A DNA stretch of 64,000 bases, from contig CALKXJ010000016.1 in assembly GCA_938003835.1 (NCBI GenBank), forward strand, positions 1 through 64,000, given 5' to 3'. Positions 36,215 to 45,073 of this stretch are shown piece by piece. The position numbers and the translations under genes are program-made. Numbering within the stretch: position 1 is the first letter of the stretch; each line of letters starts with the position of its first letter. The notes beneath the pieces were generated by a model that was not told where the DNA came from, searched no databases, and saw only the letters and a program-made list of their open reading frames with translations. This stretch comes from an uncultured Bryobacteraceae bacterium. Lineage in GTDB: Bacteria; Acidobacteriota; Terriglobia; Bryobacterales; Bryobacteraceae.

Positions 36215-37981
36215 CTAGCGGGCTCCGAGCGGCTCGCCGGTGAGGAGCCGGGCGACGACGACAACCGGCGCCGCGCCCTGCTCGAGCGCCGCGCGGTGAA
36301 ACTCGGACGCCTCGAATGCATCACCTTTTGCGCGCCGGTAGTGTTCCCGGAGCCGGCGCCAGTCGCGCCATCCGACGAAATAGGTCGCAAGCTGGCAGGA
36401 GCTGAGCTTGGCGCGCCGCAGCTTGGCGGTGGCCTCCTCCTTCTCCTGGAAGGTATCCTGCATCATCAGATCGAGCGCTTCCTGATCCGTCATCCCCAGG
36501 GTGTGCAGGCGGATGTCCAGGATGGCGTTGGCGATCATCCGCAATTGCTGCTTGAGGAACGTGAGCCGCAACTCGGGGCTGCCGTCCAGATAGCCGGCGT
36601 CGAGCGTCGCCTCGGTGGCATAAACCGCCCATCCTTCGATGTAGGGCCCGTTGCCGAAGATTCCCCGGAGCAGGCGCCGCGCCTCGGGCCGGATCTGGTT
36701 GGCGTACTCGAACTGGACCCAGTGGCCGGGCATCGCCTCGTGAATGGTCAGCAGCTTCAGGCCATAGAAGTTGTACTCGCGCAGTTTCGAGTCGACGCGC
36801 TCCTTGGGCCAGTCGGCCGGGATCGGTGTCAGCCAATAGTAGGCCCCCAGGTGCGGCTCGAGCGCCGGCGCCGGGTTGAAGCCCCCGACGGCGTAGATGC
36901 CGCGCATGAATTCCGGCGTCTCGATGAGCTGGAGATTCTCGCGCCCGGGCAGGGGCACGAGGTTGCGCTCGCGGACGAAGCGCGTGGCCTCTTCGAGGTC
37001 GCGCCGGGCGTCGGCAAAGTAGCTCTCGCGCGTCGAGCGCCGCGCGGCGATCCTTTCAAGAGCCCGCATCACGATGCGGTTGAGCGCCGCCCGGTCGCCC
37101 CGGGGAGGCGGGCTTTGGCCCGGAGCGAGCTTGAGCGCGATCTCGAGCATCTGCTCCCGGACCTCGCCGAGCGCCTTCTCGGCCTCGGCGAGAACGGCCT
37201 CCGGCGGGGCGTCGGTGGCGAGCGCGTGCCGGAACTTGAGCGCATAGTTTTCCTTGCCCAGCCGCCAGTCACGCCCGCGCCGGGCGAGATCGCTCTCGAG
37301 CCACCGGCTGAAGTCCTTGAGCGCAGCCACCGCATTGATGGCTGTCTGGTCGTAAAGCGAGCGAAGCTCGGCCGGCGCCTGCTCGCGCAGCGTGCGGTCG
37401 ATCAGGCTGATGTTGCCTTCGTTCTCCTCGCGCGCCACCTCGACCCAGATCTCGGGAGCGCTCTCGAGGTTCGCCTTGGCCTGCTCGAGCAGTGCGGGAA
37501 CGCGCTCGAGGCGCGAGACGATATGACGGAAGCGCTCGCGCTTGGAAGCGTACTCGCGGACGAAGGGATCGAACAGGGCGGTGCCGACCAGCTCGACGTA
37601 AAGCGTCGGGTTGTGCCGCCATTCGCGGATCGTATCGAGCTCGAGCAGCGCGAGCGCGATCTGATTCCGCAGGATCTCGTAGTCGGCCTGCTGCTGGGGC
37701 GAAAGCGACGCGAGGTCGACCTCGGCGCGCAGCCGCTCCGCGAAGCGGCGATAGAAACTCCGGCGGCGCTCGATGCCGGCGGGCGAGTAGTCATCGAGCC
37801 GCTCATCCAGCCGCACGCCTTCGTGCACGTGGTAGCCTGCGCCCGTGGCAGACACCGGAGAGAGCGCCAGCGAACCGTAGACGAACTCCTCGACGAGCTG
37901 GTCGAAGCCGGCTGGCCGCGGTGCGCTGCGGCAACCGGCGAAAACGAATGGAAGCACCAGCCAGATGGCGCGCGCGGTCAT
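36215..37981 (-). CDS. DUF885-family lipoprotein, predicted metallopeptidase
   Basis: This is a 588-aa protein with a lipobox-like N-terminus (IWLVLPFVFAGCRSAP), so it is probably lipid-anchored. The rest is largely alpha-helical, with the DUF885 hallmarks TIHEAMPGHWVQ (HExxPGH zinc motif), PYIEGWAVYATE and GYLDGSPELRL. HEAMPGH and the downstream Glu-rich helix are the expected zinc ligands, so proteolysis of peptides outside the cytoplasm is likely. It is not linked to an obvious operon; the divergent Nramp-like gene starts 65 nt away. Confidence 0.9.
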   Translation of the reverse strand: MTARAIWLVLPFVFAGCRSAPRPAGFDQLVEEFVYGSLALSPVSATGAGYHVHEGVRLDERLDDYSPAGIERRRSFYRRFAERLRAEVDLASLSPQQQADYEILRNQIALALLELDTIREWRHNPTLYVELVGTALFDPFVREYASKRERFRHIVSRLERVPALLEQAKANLESAPEIWVEVAREENEGNISLIDRTLREQAPAELRSLYDQTAINAVAALKDFSRWLESDLARRGRDWRLGKENYALKFRHALATDAPPEAVLAEAEKALGEVREQMLEIALKLAPGQSPPPRGDRAALNRIVMRALERIAARRSTRESYFADARRDLEEATRFVRERNLVPLPGRENLQLIETPEFMRGIYAVGGFNPAPALEPHLGAYYWLTPIPADWPKERVDSKLREYNFYGLKLLTIHEAMPGHWVQFEYANQIRPEARRLLRGIFGNGPYIEGWAVYATEATLDAGYLDGSPELRLTFLKQQLRMIANAILDIRLHTLGMTDQEALDLMMQDTFQEKEEATAKLRRAKLSSCQLATYFVGWRDWRRLREHYRRAKGDAFEASEFHRAALEQGAAPVVVVARLLTGEPLGAR

Positions 37982-38046
37982 GACATTCGCATTGTGCCAT
38001 GCAGGGCACCCGCTGCCGCGAGCTTTGGTTGAATCATAGAAACGCC

Positions 38047-39393
38047 ATGGAAGACCTTTACGCGCGACGAGCCGAGGCGGTGCGCGAGCCGCCCGGCACC
38101 ACTTGGGGCAGGTTGCGCTATCTGGGGCCGTCGCTGATCGTGACGGCCAACGTGGTCGGCTCCGGCGAGCTCATCATGACGACAACGCTCGGCGCGCGCG
38201 CCGGCTTCGTTGCGCTGTGGGTCATCCTGGTGAGCTGCTTCTTCAAGGTGGCGGTGCAGCTCGAGTTCGGCAAGCACGCCATCGACGCGGGTGAAACCAG
38301 CCTGCGGGCCTTTCAGAACCTGCCCGGACCGCGGCTAGGCCGGGTGCGCTGGAGCGTCTGGCTGTGGCTGGCAGCCAAGAGCGCCCAGGCCATCCAGTAT
38401 GGTGGCATCCTCGGAGGCGTCGCGCTGGCCCTGCATATCGCCGTCCCCACGATCGCCGTCTGGCATTGGGCCACGCTCACCGGACTGGTGACCGCGCTGC
38501 TGGTCTCCCGGGGCCAGTACCGCTGGATCGAGCGGATCTCGGTCGGCTTGATTGCGGCCTTCAGCCTCTTCACCATCGTCTGTGTCGCCGTGTTGGCCGG
38601 GACCCCCTACCGGTTCTCCTGGGCAGAGCTCTCGAGCGGGTTGAGCTTTCACCTGCCGCCGGAGGCGGTCGGCGTCGCCGTCGCCGCCTTCGCCATCACC
38701 GGCGTGAGCGCCGACGAGATCACCACCTACCCTTACTGGTGTCTGGAGAAAGGTTACGCGCGCTTCACCGGGCCGAACGACGGCTCGCCCGGCTGGGTGC
38801 GCCGCGCCCGGGGCTGGATCCGGGTCATGTACCTGGACGCCTTTGTTTCGATGATCATCTACACCGTGACCACGGCGGCCTTCTACATCCTGGGTGCGGC
38901 GATTCTTCACCGCCGCGGCGAGGTTCCCCAGGGCTACGAGACGCTGCGCACGCTCTCGCGGCTGTACACCGAATCGGTCGGCCCCTGGGCGATGGTGATC
39001 TTTCTGGCCGGGGCGGTCGTCGTGCTCTACTCCACCGTGTTCGTCGCTTGCGCCTCGGCCACCCGCACCTTCACCGACGCTTTTACACAGATCGGCTGGG
39101 CGGACTTCCAGGATCCGGCCCGCCGCGCGCGCTGGATCCGATCGCTCGCCTGGCTTCTGCCCGCCCTGTGGACGGCGCTGTTTCTGGCGGCGCGCGAACC
39201 GGTGGCCATGATCATGGTGGGCGGCCTCGCCATGGCCTGCCTGCTCGGCCTGATCGTCTTCACCGCGCTGGTATTTCGCTACCGGCGCCTGAGCCCGGCC
39301 CTGCGCCCCGGCTTGGCCTACGACCTGCTGCTCTGGACGAGCTGCCTGGCGATCGCCGGCGTGGGCGCGCGGGCCGTGGCGAGCGCCTTTTAG
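38047..39393 (+). CDS. Nramp-superfamily transporter lacking canonical metal motifs
   Basis: This is a polytopic membrane protein of 448 aa with about 11 segments. TM1 aligns with Nramp (GPSLIVTANVVGSGELIMTT), but the DPGN motif is replaced by ANVVGSG. TM6, which normally has MPH, reads AFAITGVSADEITTY. The rest keeps the family's helix order (QLEFGKHAI near TM2-3, VWLWLAAKSAQAIQYGGILGG). This marks an Nramp-related clade rather than a Mn/Fe importer, so substrate cannot be predicted. The start is ATG 38047; an in-frame extension upstream is unlikely. GC content and style match neighbours. Confidence 0.8.
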   Translation: MEDLYARRAEAVREPPGTTWGRLRYLGPSLIVTANVVGSGELIMTTTLGARAGFVALWVILVSCFFKVAVQLEFGKHAIDAGETSLRAFQNLPGPRLGRVRWSVWLWLAAKSAQAIQYGGILGGVALALHIAVPTIAVWHWATLTGLVTALLVSRGQYRWIERISVGLIAAFSLFTIVCVAVLAGTPYRFSWAELSSGLSFHLPPEAVGVAVAAFAITGVSADEITTYPYWCLEKGYARFTGPNDGSPGWVRRARGWIRVMYLDAFVSMIIYTVTTAAFYILGAAILHRRGEVPQGYETLRTLSRLYTESVGPWAMVIFLAGAVVVLYSTVFVACASATRTFTDAFTQIGWADFQDPARRARWIRSLAWLLPALWTALFLAAREPVAMIMVGGLAMACLLGLIVFTALVFRYRRLSPALRPGLAYDLLLWTSCLAIAGVGARAVASAF

Positions 39394-39412
39394 GGGATTG
39401 AGTATCCTGTCA

Positions 39413-39436
39413 CCGATTTTCCGATTTTCGATTTTT
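39413..39436 (+). repeat. Three tandem CGATTTT-type units between convergent genes
   Basis: CCGATTTT (39413-39420), CCGATTTT (39421-39428) and CGATTTTT (39429-39436) follow one another in the 41-nt gap after the Nramp-like gene and run into the last codon of the glycosidase gene. They are T-rich on the plus strand and could help end transcription, but form no strong hairpin. Three copies are too few and too short for any array call. Confidence 0.6.
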
Positions 39437-41588
39437 ATTCGAGGGTGACCATGACGTGGGGGCCGACGCGCGGCACCGTGAGGCGGATCCAGGCCCCCTC
39501 GGCGGCCGTGGGCAGGTCGCGCTGCTCCGGCCAGATGAGCCTCGCGCGGCGGGCCGGCATCAGGCGCCGCGCGATGCGCACCGGCACATCCCTGGCCACC
39601 AGATCGGTCTGCCAGTTCACCAGATGGAGCACGTGACGGCGCTCGTCCTGTTGCCGGTTCAAGCCCGCCCAGATGCGCTCAGAGGCTTCGAGCTGCCAGG
39701 GCGCCTCGGGCGCTAGCGCGCGCACCAGGTTCCGGATGAGGCCGTCGGTCCAGCGCACGCCGAAGACCAGGTCGTGGTGCCGCGAACGCGCGAAGAGCGA
39801 CGCCGCGACCCAAACGGCACGGCCTTTGCCGAAACCGTTCAGATGAATCGCCGCCCGCTCGGTCGGCCTCCAGGGTGCGTGCATCGGCGTGCCCGCGTCG
39901 CTGATCTGGCGCGCCAGGGGCCGCCCCTCGCGCGGCCGCGCCGCGACCGCGTCGCCGGGAAAGATCAGCTCCGTCCCGGGCAACCCTTCGAGCAGCGCGT
40001 GGCGATCCATGCCGGGATGGATGTAAGTCGGGCCCTTGCGGTCCGCCTCCTGCACGGCATTGCTCACCGGCTCGTCCACGCGCACGCCGAAGACGTCGCC
40101 GAGCGCAAAGTCCGGGCGCGGCGCACAGTGCTCATCCATCAGCGAGGACTCCGCCGTGGCCAGCAGCGATCCGCCCTGGGCCACCCAGTCGCGGACCGCC
40201 TGGACCTGCGCGTCGCTCATGCAGGCGGCGTTGGGCAGGATCAGGAGCTGATACGGTTTGAGGACCTCGGCGCGCAGGTTCCAGTCGGCGACGACGTCGT
40301 GCTGGATGTGCAAGGCGTCGAGCACCTTGAGCGCGGCGATCAGCTCGTTGGCGTGACTGCTGGCGTCCGAGCGGCCGCGGTAGAGCATGGTGGGCTCGCT
40401 GGTCAGCACCGCGACGTAGGGCACCGGCTCGGCGCCCTTCACGTACGGCTCCTTGCGCATTACCTCGTCGAAGATCACGGCCCAGCTCCGCGTGAAATGC
40501 TCGTTGGGGTCGCCGTTGACCGAGGTTCGGTCGTAGCGGTAAGGCTGGCCGCCGGCGGCGAGCGTGCGTCCGATCCTGGCGCGGATTTCGTCGGCGCCAA
40601 ACGGATCGAGCACCGAGTGGCGGTTCAGGAAGGTCACCTTGAAAGGCTTCGGCCAGGCCACGCCGCGGGTCCAGGTGGCGAACTCGCCCGTGCTGCCCGC
40701 CTCGGTGAAGACGTAATCGGTGAGCTGGTTGAGCGAGGGCGGCGTGGGCACGAACTTCCGGTAGCCGGTCTGCCCCGGCATCTGGATGTTGGGCCCCGGG
40801 CCGTTGAAGGTCACCTCGACGCGCGGGTCCTGCTGCTTGACCGCGTCGCGGAGCTTGCGCCAAAACTTCTCGATCTGGGCAACCTCCCAGCGCAGCGTGG
40901 CTCGCCAGTCCGGGTCCTCTTCGAGCGAACGCGGATAGGGCCGGCCCATCTCCTCGCGGAACTTCTTCACCGTATATTCCGACTGCCCGTAGCGCAGGAA
41001 ACTGAGCCCGTCGGCGAAAAAGGCCTGGCCGTGATAGGCCGGAATCAGCTCCCGGATCACCTCGACGAACCAGTCCGCCGCGGGGGAGTTGGGATCCGGG
41101 TGGTAGCCGCCGTAGCTGCCGGTATAGAGCGTCCCGTCGGGATTGCGAACCCCCCAGGATGGATTTTTCTGAATCAGCCGGTCCGCCCAGATGGTGGGCA
41201 CGTAGAGCTCCATCGCGATGCCGCGTTCGTGGCCCAATCGCACCATTTCGCGCAAATAGTCGTAGTGGAGCGTCGGATGGCGCTCGCCGACCTTGCTGTC
41301 ATAGAACATGTAGCCGGAGATCGACATGGTGAAGACCATGAGCGCGTTGGCCTTCATCTCCACCAGATGCCGGATGTGATCCTCGGCGCGCATGCGGCTG
41401 TAGTCGGCCAGCGGCCGGCCCTCGCGGTCGAGCTTGTCCACCCAGTTGAAGTCGAAACAGTAATGCCGGTAGGCCTCGCTCAGCTTGGGCACGCTCGCCT
41501 GCGCCCGGGCGAGCGCCGCGAGCAGGCACAGCAGGAAAAGAGTTCTCGTCAACGGCTTGCACATTCGCGGAGCGCCTCCCTTCGTCAC
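39435..41588 (-). CDS. Secreted glycosidase-like protein with beta-galactosidase trimerisation-like domain
   Basis: This is a 717-aa protein with a signal peptide ([18 protein letters not shown]). The N-terminal barrel resembles hypothetical glycosyl hydrolase families: [38 protein letters not shown], and a catalytic-like [14 protein letters not shown] Rossmann-like trimerisation domain follows around 395-520 ([52 protein letters not shown]), then a beta-rich C-terminus. Substrate and mechanism are not evident. Its ATG overlaps the TGA of the upstream MaoC-type gene (ATGA). It shares the barrel-plus-trimerisation layout with the proteins at 45074 and 47160. Confidence 0.8.
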   Translation of the reverse strand: MTKGGAPRMCKPLTRTLFLLCLLAALARAQASVPKLSEAYRHYCFDFNWVDKLDREGRPLADYSRMRAEDHIRHLVEMKANALMVFTMSISGYMFYDSKVGERHPTLHYDYLREMVRLGHERGIAMELYVPTIWADRLIQKNPSWGVRNPDGTLYTGSYGGYHPDPNSPAADWFVEVIRELIPAYHGQAFFADGLSFLRYGQSEYTVKKFREEMGRPYPRSLEEDPDWRATLRWEVAQIEKFWRKLRDAVKQQDPRVEVTFNGPGPNIQMPGQTGYRKFVPTPPSLNQLTDYVFTEAGSTGEFATWTRGVAWPKPFKVTFLNRHSVLDPFGADEIRARIGRTLAAGGQPYRYDRTSVNGDPNEHFTRSWAVIFDEVMRKEPYVKGAEPVPYVAVLTSEPTMLYRGRSDASSHANELIAALKVLDALHIQHDVVADWNLRAEVLKPYQLLILPNAACMSDAQVQAVRDWVAQGGSLLATAESSLMDEHCAPRPDFALGDVFGVRVDEPVSNAVQEADRKGPTYIHPGMDRHALLEGLPGTELIFPGDAVAARPREGRPLARQISDAGTPMHAPWRPTERAAIHLNGFGKGRAVWVAASLFARSRHHDLVFGVRWTDGLIRNLVRALAPEAPWQLEASERIWAGLNRQQDERRHVLHLVNWQTDLVARDVPVRIARRLMPARRARLIWPEQRDLPTAAEGAWIRLTVPRVGPHVMVTLE

Positions 41589-42031
41589 GCTTTTCGCCTC
41601 TCAACCAGCAGGATATGCTCGCAGGCCAGCACCAGCTCGCCCCGCTGGTTGAGCACCTCCACCTTCTCGACGACACGGCCGAGCCCGGGCCGCTTCGGAT
41701 CCTCTTGTTTGGCCGCAATGGTCACGCGGCTGCGCAAGGTGTCGCCGAGGAAGACCGGCTTGATGAAGCGCAGCCGGTCATAACCGTAGCTGAAGGCGGC
41801 CGGGTTGATCTCGCCCGCCGTCAGCCCGATGCCGACCGAGAAGACCAGCGTGCCGTGGGCGATGCGCTGGCCGAACGGCGTGGAGCGGGCGAACTCCGCA
41901 TCCATGTGATGGGGGTAGAAGTCGCCCGTCTGCCCGGCATGGAGCACCAGGTCGGCCTCGGTAATGGTGCGGCCGGTCGTCTCGCGCGCCTCGCCGATCG
42001 AATAATCCTCGAAATATCGCAGCCTGGTCAC
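41585..42031 (-). CDS. MaoC-like dehydratase/hydratase
   Basis: This is a hot-dog-fold enzyme of 148 aa, likely an (R)-enoyl-CoA hydratase. The signature [13 protein letters not shown] keeps Asp and His of the family motif, and [14 protein letters not shown] completes the active-site region. The start is GTG 42031 because GGAGG precedes it by 5 nt; a TTG 21 nt earlier is possible. [18 protein letters not shown] is almost identical to the MaoC-type gene at 56846, so the two are paralogues. It is co-directional and overlapping with the glycosidase-like gene downstream. Confidence 0.85.
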   Translation of the reverse strand: MTRLRYFEDYSIGEARETTGRTITEADLVLHAGQTGDFYPHHMDAEFARSTPFGQRIAHGTLVFSVGIGLTAGEINPAAFSYGYDRLRFIKPVFLGDTLRSRVTIAAKQEDPKRPGLGRVVEKVEVLNQRGELVLACEHILLVERRKA

Positions 42032-42045
42032 GGAATCCTCCGGAG

Positions 42046-42074
42046 TTGACAAATGACCCGCACTGTTTTAGGAA
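42046..42074 (+). promoter_or_regulatory. Candidate promoter of the Gfo/Idh/MocA gene
   Basis: A perfect TTGACA (42046-42051) lies in the 56-bp gap to the divergent MaoC-type gene, with TAGGAA (42069-42074) after 17 bp as a weak -10. AGGAAAG before ATG 42088 can serve as ribosome-binding site. Confidence 0.4.
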
Positions 42075-42087
42075 AGCTATTTACGCC

Positions 42088-43188
42088 ATGGCAAACGCTG
42101 AAGACACCCCCGTGGAGAACAAGCCCTTGCTCGATGTCTCGTCGCTCGAGCAGAGCTGGCCCCTGCCGGCGCGGCCTCGCCCGATCGTGATCATCGGCGC
42201 CGGAGGCATCGTCAATGACGCGCACCTGCCCGCTTACGCCAAAGCCGGGCTGCCCGTCGCCGGCATTTACGACATCGACGCCGAGCGCGCCCGCGCCACC
42301 GCCCAGCGGTTCTCGATCGGCCGCGTCTTCGCGCGCCTCGAGGAGTGCTTCGAGGACCCGGAAACGGTGATCGACATCGCCGTGCCGCCGCAGAACGTGC
42401 TCGAGATCCTCGAGGCGATGCCCGAAGGCCGGACCGTGCTGATCCAGAAGCCCTTGGGGCTCGACCTGGCGCAGGCCGCCGCCATTCGCGCGATGGCGCA
42501 AGCCAGGCGGCTGTGCGCGGCAGTCAACTTTCAGCTCCGCTTCAGCCCGATGATGCTGGCCCTGCGCAGCGCCGTCGGGCAGGGCCTCCTCGGCGAGATC
42601 CTCGACGTGGACTTCCACCTGCGCGTGTTCACGCCCTGGCACCTGTTCCCCTACCTGGCCCAGCTTGAACGGGTGGAGATTCTGGTGCACTCGGTGCATT
42701 ACCTGGATTGGATCCGCTCGATGCTCGGCGAGCCGAGGGCCGTCTATGCGCGCACGGTGGGTCACCCGGCGCACCCGCAACTGAAAAGCACCCGCTCGAG
42801 CATCATTCTCGACTACGGCGAGCAAACGCGCGCCTGTCTGTCGATCAATCACAACTTTCGGCCAGAACGCCGGCACCAGAACGCCACCGTCACCGTAACC
42901 GGCAGCCGGGGCGCCGCCGTCGTCGAGCTCGGCCTGTTGCTCAACTATCCGACCGGCGAGCCGGAAACGCTCGAGATCATCGCCGACGGTTACGACTGGA
43001 CGCCGGTGGCGCTCATCGGGCGCTGGTTTCCGGACGCCTTCATCGGGCCGATGGCGAACTTGCAGCGCTACGCCGCGGGCGAGGACCCGGTTCTCCACAC
43101 CCGCGTCGAGGACGCCTACAAGACGATGGCCGTCGTCGAGGCCTGCTACGAAAGCAACGCCCGCGGCGGCGTGGCGGTGCCCGTGTGA
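42088..43188 (+). CDS. Gfo/Idh/MocA-family oxidoreductase
   Basis: This is an NAD(P)-dependent dehydrogenase of 366 aa. The Rossmann start is IVIIGAGGIVNDAHLPAY (N-terminal to GxGxxG). The QKPLGLDLAQA segment is the EKP-like catalytic-Lys motif with Gln for Glu, and HSVHYLDWIRSMLGEP forms the C-terminal catalytic His region. A beta-sheet domain follows. The substrate is probably a sugar or cyclitol derivative. It is divergent from the MaoC-type gene and convergent with the RraA-family gene, inside the catabolic locus. Confidence 0.9.
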   Translation: MANAEDTPVENKPLLDVSSLEQSWPLPARPRPIVIIGAGGIVNDAHLPAYAKAGLPVAGIYDIDAERARATAQRFSIGRVFARLEECFEDPETVIDIAVPPQNVLEILEAMPEGRTVLIQKPLGLDLAQAAAIRAMAQARRLCAAVNFQLRFSPMMLALRSAVGQGLLGEILDVDFHLRVFTPWHLFPYLAQLERVEILVHSVHYLDWIRSMLGEPRAVYARTVGHPAHPQLKSTRSSIILDYGEQTRACLSINHNFRPERRHQNATVTVTGSRGAAVVELGLLLNYPTGEPETLEIIADGYDWTPVALIGRWFPDAFIGPMANLQRYAAGEDPVLHTRVEDAYKTMAVVEACYESNARGGVAVPV

Positions 43189-43215
43189 TGCGCGCATACG
43201 CGGAGTCGCCGGGCC

Positions 43216-43884
43216 TCAGAATCGGCCGTAGCGCCGGTAGGCCTCGAGCGGGTGCACGCCCTGAAGGATCGCCTTCCGAACAAGGTTTTCCGTTGAAACG
43301 ACCTCCTCGGCTTTGCCGATGACCTCCTCGGCCAGCGCCGCCGGGATCACCACCACGCCGTCCCGGTCCCCCAGCACATAGTCACCAGGCTCGATCGTCA
43401 CGTCCCCGACGGTGATGGGCACGTTGTAGGCCTCGAGTTCCCAGCGGCCGAGAACGTCCTTCGGCGTCGTGTAGCGGCAGAAAACGGGAAAGCCGAGCCG
43501 GAAGATGTAGTCGGTGTCCCGCGCGCCGCCGTCGATCACCGCGCCCCGCGCGCCGCGGTACTTGGCGGTTTCGGCCGAAAGCTCCCCGATATGCGCCGCC
43601 ACGTCGTCGTTGGCCTGGCTCAGGAGGACATCGCCCGGCTTGACGTCGCCGAGCATCGTCAGCAGGGGCGGGAAGACCTCGTCGGGATCGGCCTTCGAGG
43701 ACGGCCGGCCGAGAATCGTCAGGGCGCGGCCGGCGACCTTCCAGCCCTCGACGAGCGGGCGAATGGTGTGGGGAAGCACCTGGCGGGTGAGACCCATCTC
43801 ATCGAGCACGTCGGCGACGGCGCCGGCGTAGGGGATGGCGGCCAGGCGGTCAATCAACTCAATCGGCGTAGCGAGTGTACTCAT
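43216..43884 (-). CDS. RraA-family aldolase/decarboxylase
   Basis: This 222-aa protein is of the RraA/HMG-aldolase fold. YAGAVADVLDEMG near the start, GDVLLSQANDDVAAHIGELSAETAKYRGARGAVIDGGARDTDYI (with the metal-binding Asp and Arg of the G-x20-R-D motif) and GDYVLGDRDGVVVIPAALAEEV are typical. Members often cleave 4-hydroxy-4-methyl-2-oxoglutarate or decarboxylate oxaloacetate at the end of aromatic-acid degradation; the regulator-of-RNase role is specific to other members. It is divergent from the LysR gene, so likely its target. Confidence 0.87.
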   Translation of the reverse strand: MSTLATPIELIDRLAAIPYAGAVADVLDEMGLTRQVLPHTIRPLVEGWKVAGRALTILGRPSSKADPDEVFPPLLTMLGDVKPGDVLLSQANDDVAAHIGELSAETAKYRGARGAVIDGGARDTDYIFRLGFPVFCRYTTPKDVLGRWELEAYNVPITVGDVTIEPGDYVLGDRDGVVVIPAALAEEVIGKAEEVVSTENLVRKAILQGVHPLEAYRRYGRF

Positions 43885-43941
43885 TCGGAAAGTCCTTCCT
43901 TCAGATGTAACGTGAGGAAGCGGCCAAATCCAATTTGAAAT

Positions 43942-43959
43942 CGATTAATCAGCGATTAA
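43942..43959 (+). promoter_or_regulatory. Paired CGATTAA sites between rraA-like and lysR genes
   Basis: CGATTAA occurs at 43942-43948 and 43953-43959, 11 bp apart, in the 132-bp divergent intergenic region. GATTAATC (43943-43950) is itself a palindrome. TACAAT at about 43994-43999 could be the -10 of the LysR gene. This fits a binding site of the LysR protein; the GATTA core recurs upstream of the TonB receptor gene. Confidence 0.45.
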
Positions 43960-44016
43960 GAGGGCCTGAAGCCCGCGCGCGAGACCGGCGTGATACAATT
44001 GCGATGCGCAACGGGA

Positions 44017-44985
44017 ATGGACGTCAGCCAGTTGCGGGCCATCGTCACGCTGGGCGAGCTGGGGAATATCTCCAAGGTCGCCGAGGCGCTGCACCTGACG
44101 CCGCCGGCCGTCTTCTCACAAATCCGCAACCTCGAAAACGAAGTGGGCGCCAAGCTCTACGAGCGGGTAGGCAACCGCCTGGAGCTGACCGGGCATGGCA
44201 AGCGGCTGGCCGAGCGGGCCCGCGAAATCCTGAGGGCGCACGATGCCACGCTGGCCGAGCTGCGCGAGCTGAGGGCCGGCGCCGGGGCCCTGCTGCGCAT
44301 CGGCTGCGGGCCCCACAGCGGCGTCTACATCATGCCGCCGCTCATCGAGCGCTTCTTCGACCGGAACCCGGCCGTAGAGATCCGGATCCTCACCGGCGGC
44401 GACGACTTCCTCCTGCATGGCGTCAGAACCGGGCTGCTCGATGCGATTCTCATTCACCTGCCGCTCGATAAGGTGGACCTCGAGGAGCATCCCCTGTTCG
44501 CCTACGAAATGGTCTTTGTCGTGCCTGCCGCTTCCGGCTCTCCGCAGCGGCCGGTGAAGCCCGCCGAGCTGGTCGGCATGCCCTACGTTCGCTGGCGCCG
44601 CCCGGTGCTGGTGGACGCGGTGCTCGAGAAGCTGAGCTGCGAGGTGGGGTTCGAGCCGCGCACCGTGGTCGAGCACGACAACCCGGCGGCCATCCTGGAG
44701 TTCGTCAAACGCGGCCTCGGCTTCGCCATCCTGCCCTACTACACGGTCGCCGCGGACCATCGGGCCCGGCGCGTGCGGGTGATCCGCCCGGCGACGCGGA
44801 GCTCGCATCTGGTCGGGCTGGCCTACCGCAGGCAAGGGTACCGGCCGCGCATGCTGCGTGATCTGCTCGCCGTGGCCGACCAGTGGCGGGAGTGGTGGCC
44901 CCTGGCGGCCCATGTGGAACCCGTTTCCGGCAACGGACCGGACGAGGCGAGGCGCAAGGGCGCGATCGAGACGGGCGCCCGGTGA
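44017..44985 (+). CDS. LysR-family transcriptional regulator
   Basis: This is a 322-aa LTTR. The HTH is near the start (MDVSQLRAIVTLGELGNISKVAEALHLTPPAVFSQIRNLE), followed by the helical linker and the periplasmic-binding-like effector domain (LLRIGCGPHSGVYIMPPLIERFFDRNPAVEIRI, HDNPAAILEFVKRGLGFAILPYYTV). I start at ATG 44017; the GTG 27 nt earlier gives a poor extension. The tail after about residue 300 is basic and probably disordered. Divergent from the RraA-family gene, it probably controls that gene and perhaps the glycosidase/TonB genes. Confidence 0.92.
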   Translation: MDVSQLRAIVTLGELGNISKVAEALHLTPPAVFSQIRNLENEVGAKLYERVGNRLELTGHGKRLAERAREILRAHDATLAELRELRAGAGALLRIGCGPHSGVYIMPPLIERFFDRNPAVEIRILTGGDDFLLHGVRTGLLDAILIHLPLDKVDLEEHPLFAYEMVFVVPAASGSPQRPVKPAELVGMPYVRWRRPVLVDAVLEKLSCEVGFEPRTVVEHDNPAAILEFVKRGLGFAILPYYTVAADHRARRVRVIRPATRSSHLVGLAYRRQGYRPRMLRDLLAVADQWREWWPLAAHVEPVSGNGPDEARRKGAIETGAR

Positions 44986-45008
44986 TTCGTTCCGGGCGAA
45001 ACGCCGAG

Positions 45009-45052
45009 TAGAAACTTTTGAATCCCGCTCCGCCCGATCCCGTGATAGGTTT
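45009..45052 (+). promoter_or_regulatory. Promoter-like element shared with the TonB receptor gene
   Basis: A 44-nt block starting TAGAAACTTTTGAAT and ending GATCCCGTGATAGGTTT aligns without gaps to 49487-49530, with about three quarters of positions identical. The conserved ends, GAAA-C/G-TTT and CCxGTGATA, sit about 26 bp apart, so it is a good candidate for an ECF- or variant sigma-dependent promoter. It lies 22 nt before ATG 45074, giving a leader of about 15-20 nt. Confidence 0.5.
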
Positions 45053-45073
45053 CGACGGGGAAGGTGTCGCACG

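Noticed and set aside
39413-39436. CGATTTT repeats as a CRISPR fragment
   Set aside because: Units are 8 nt and directly adjacent with no spacers or cas genes.
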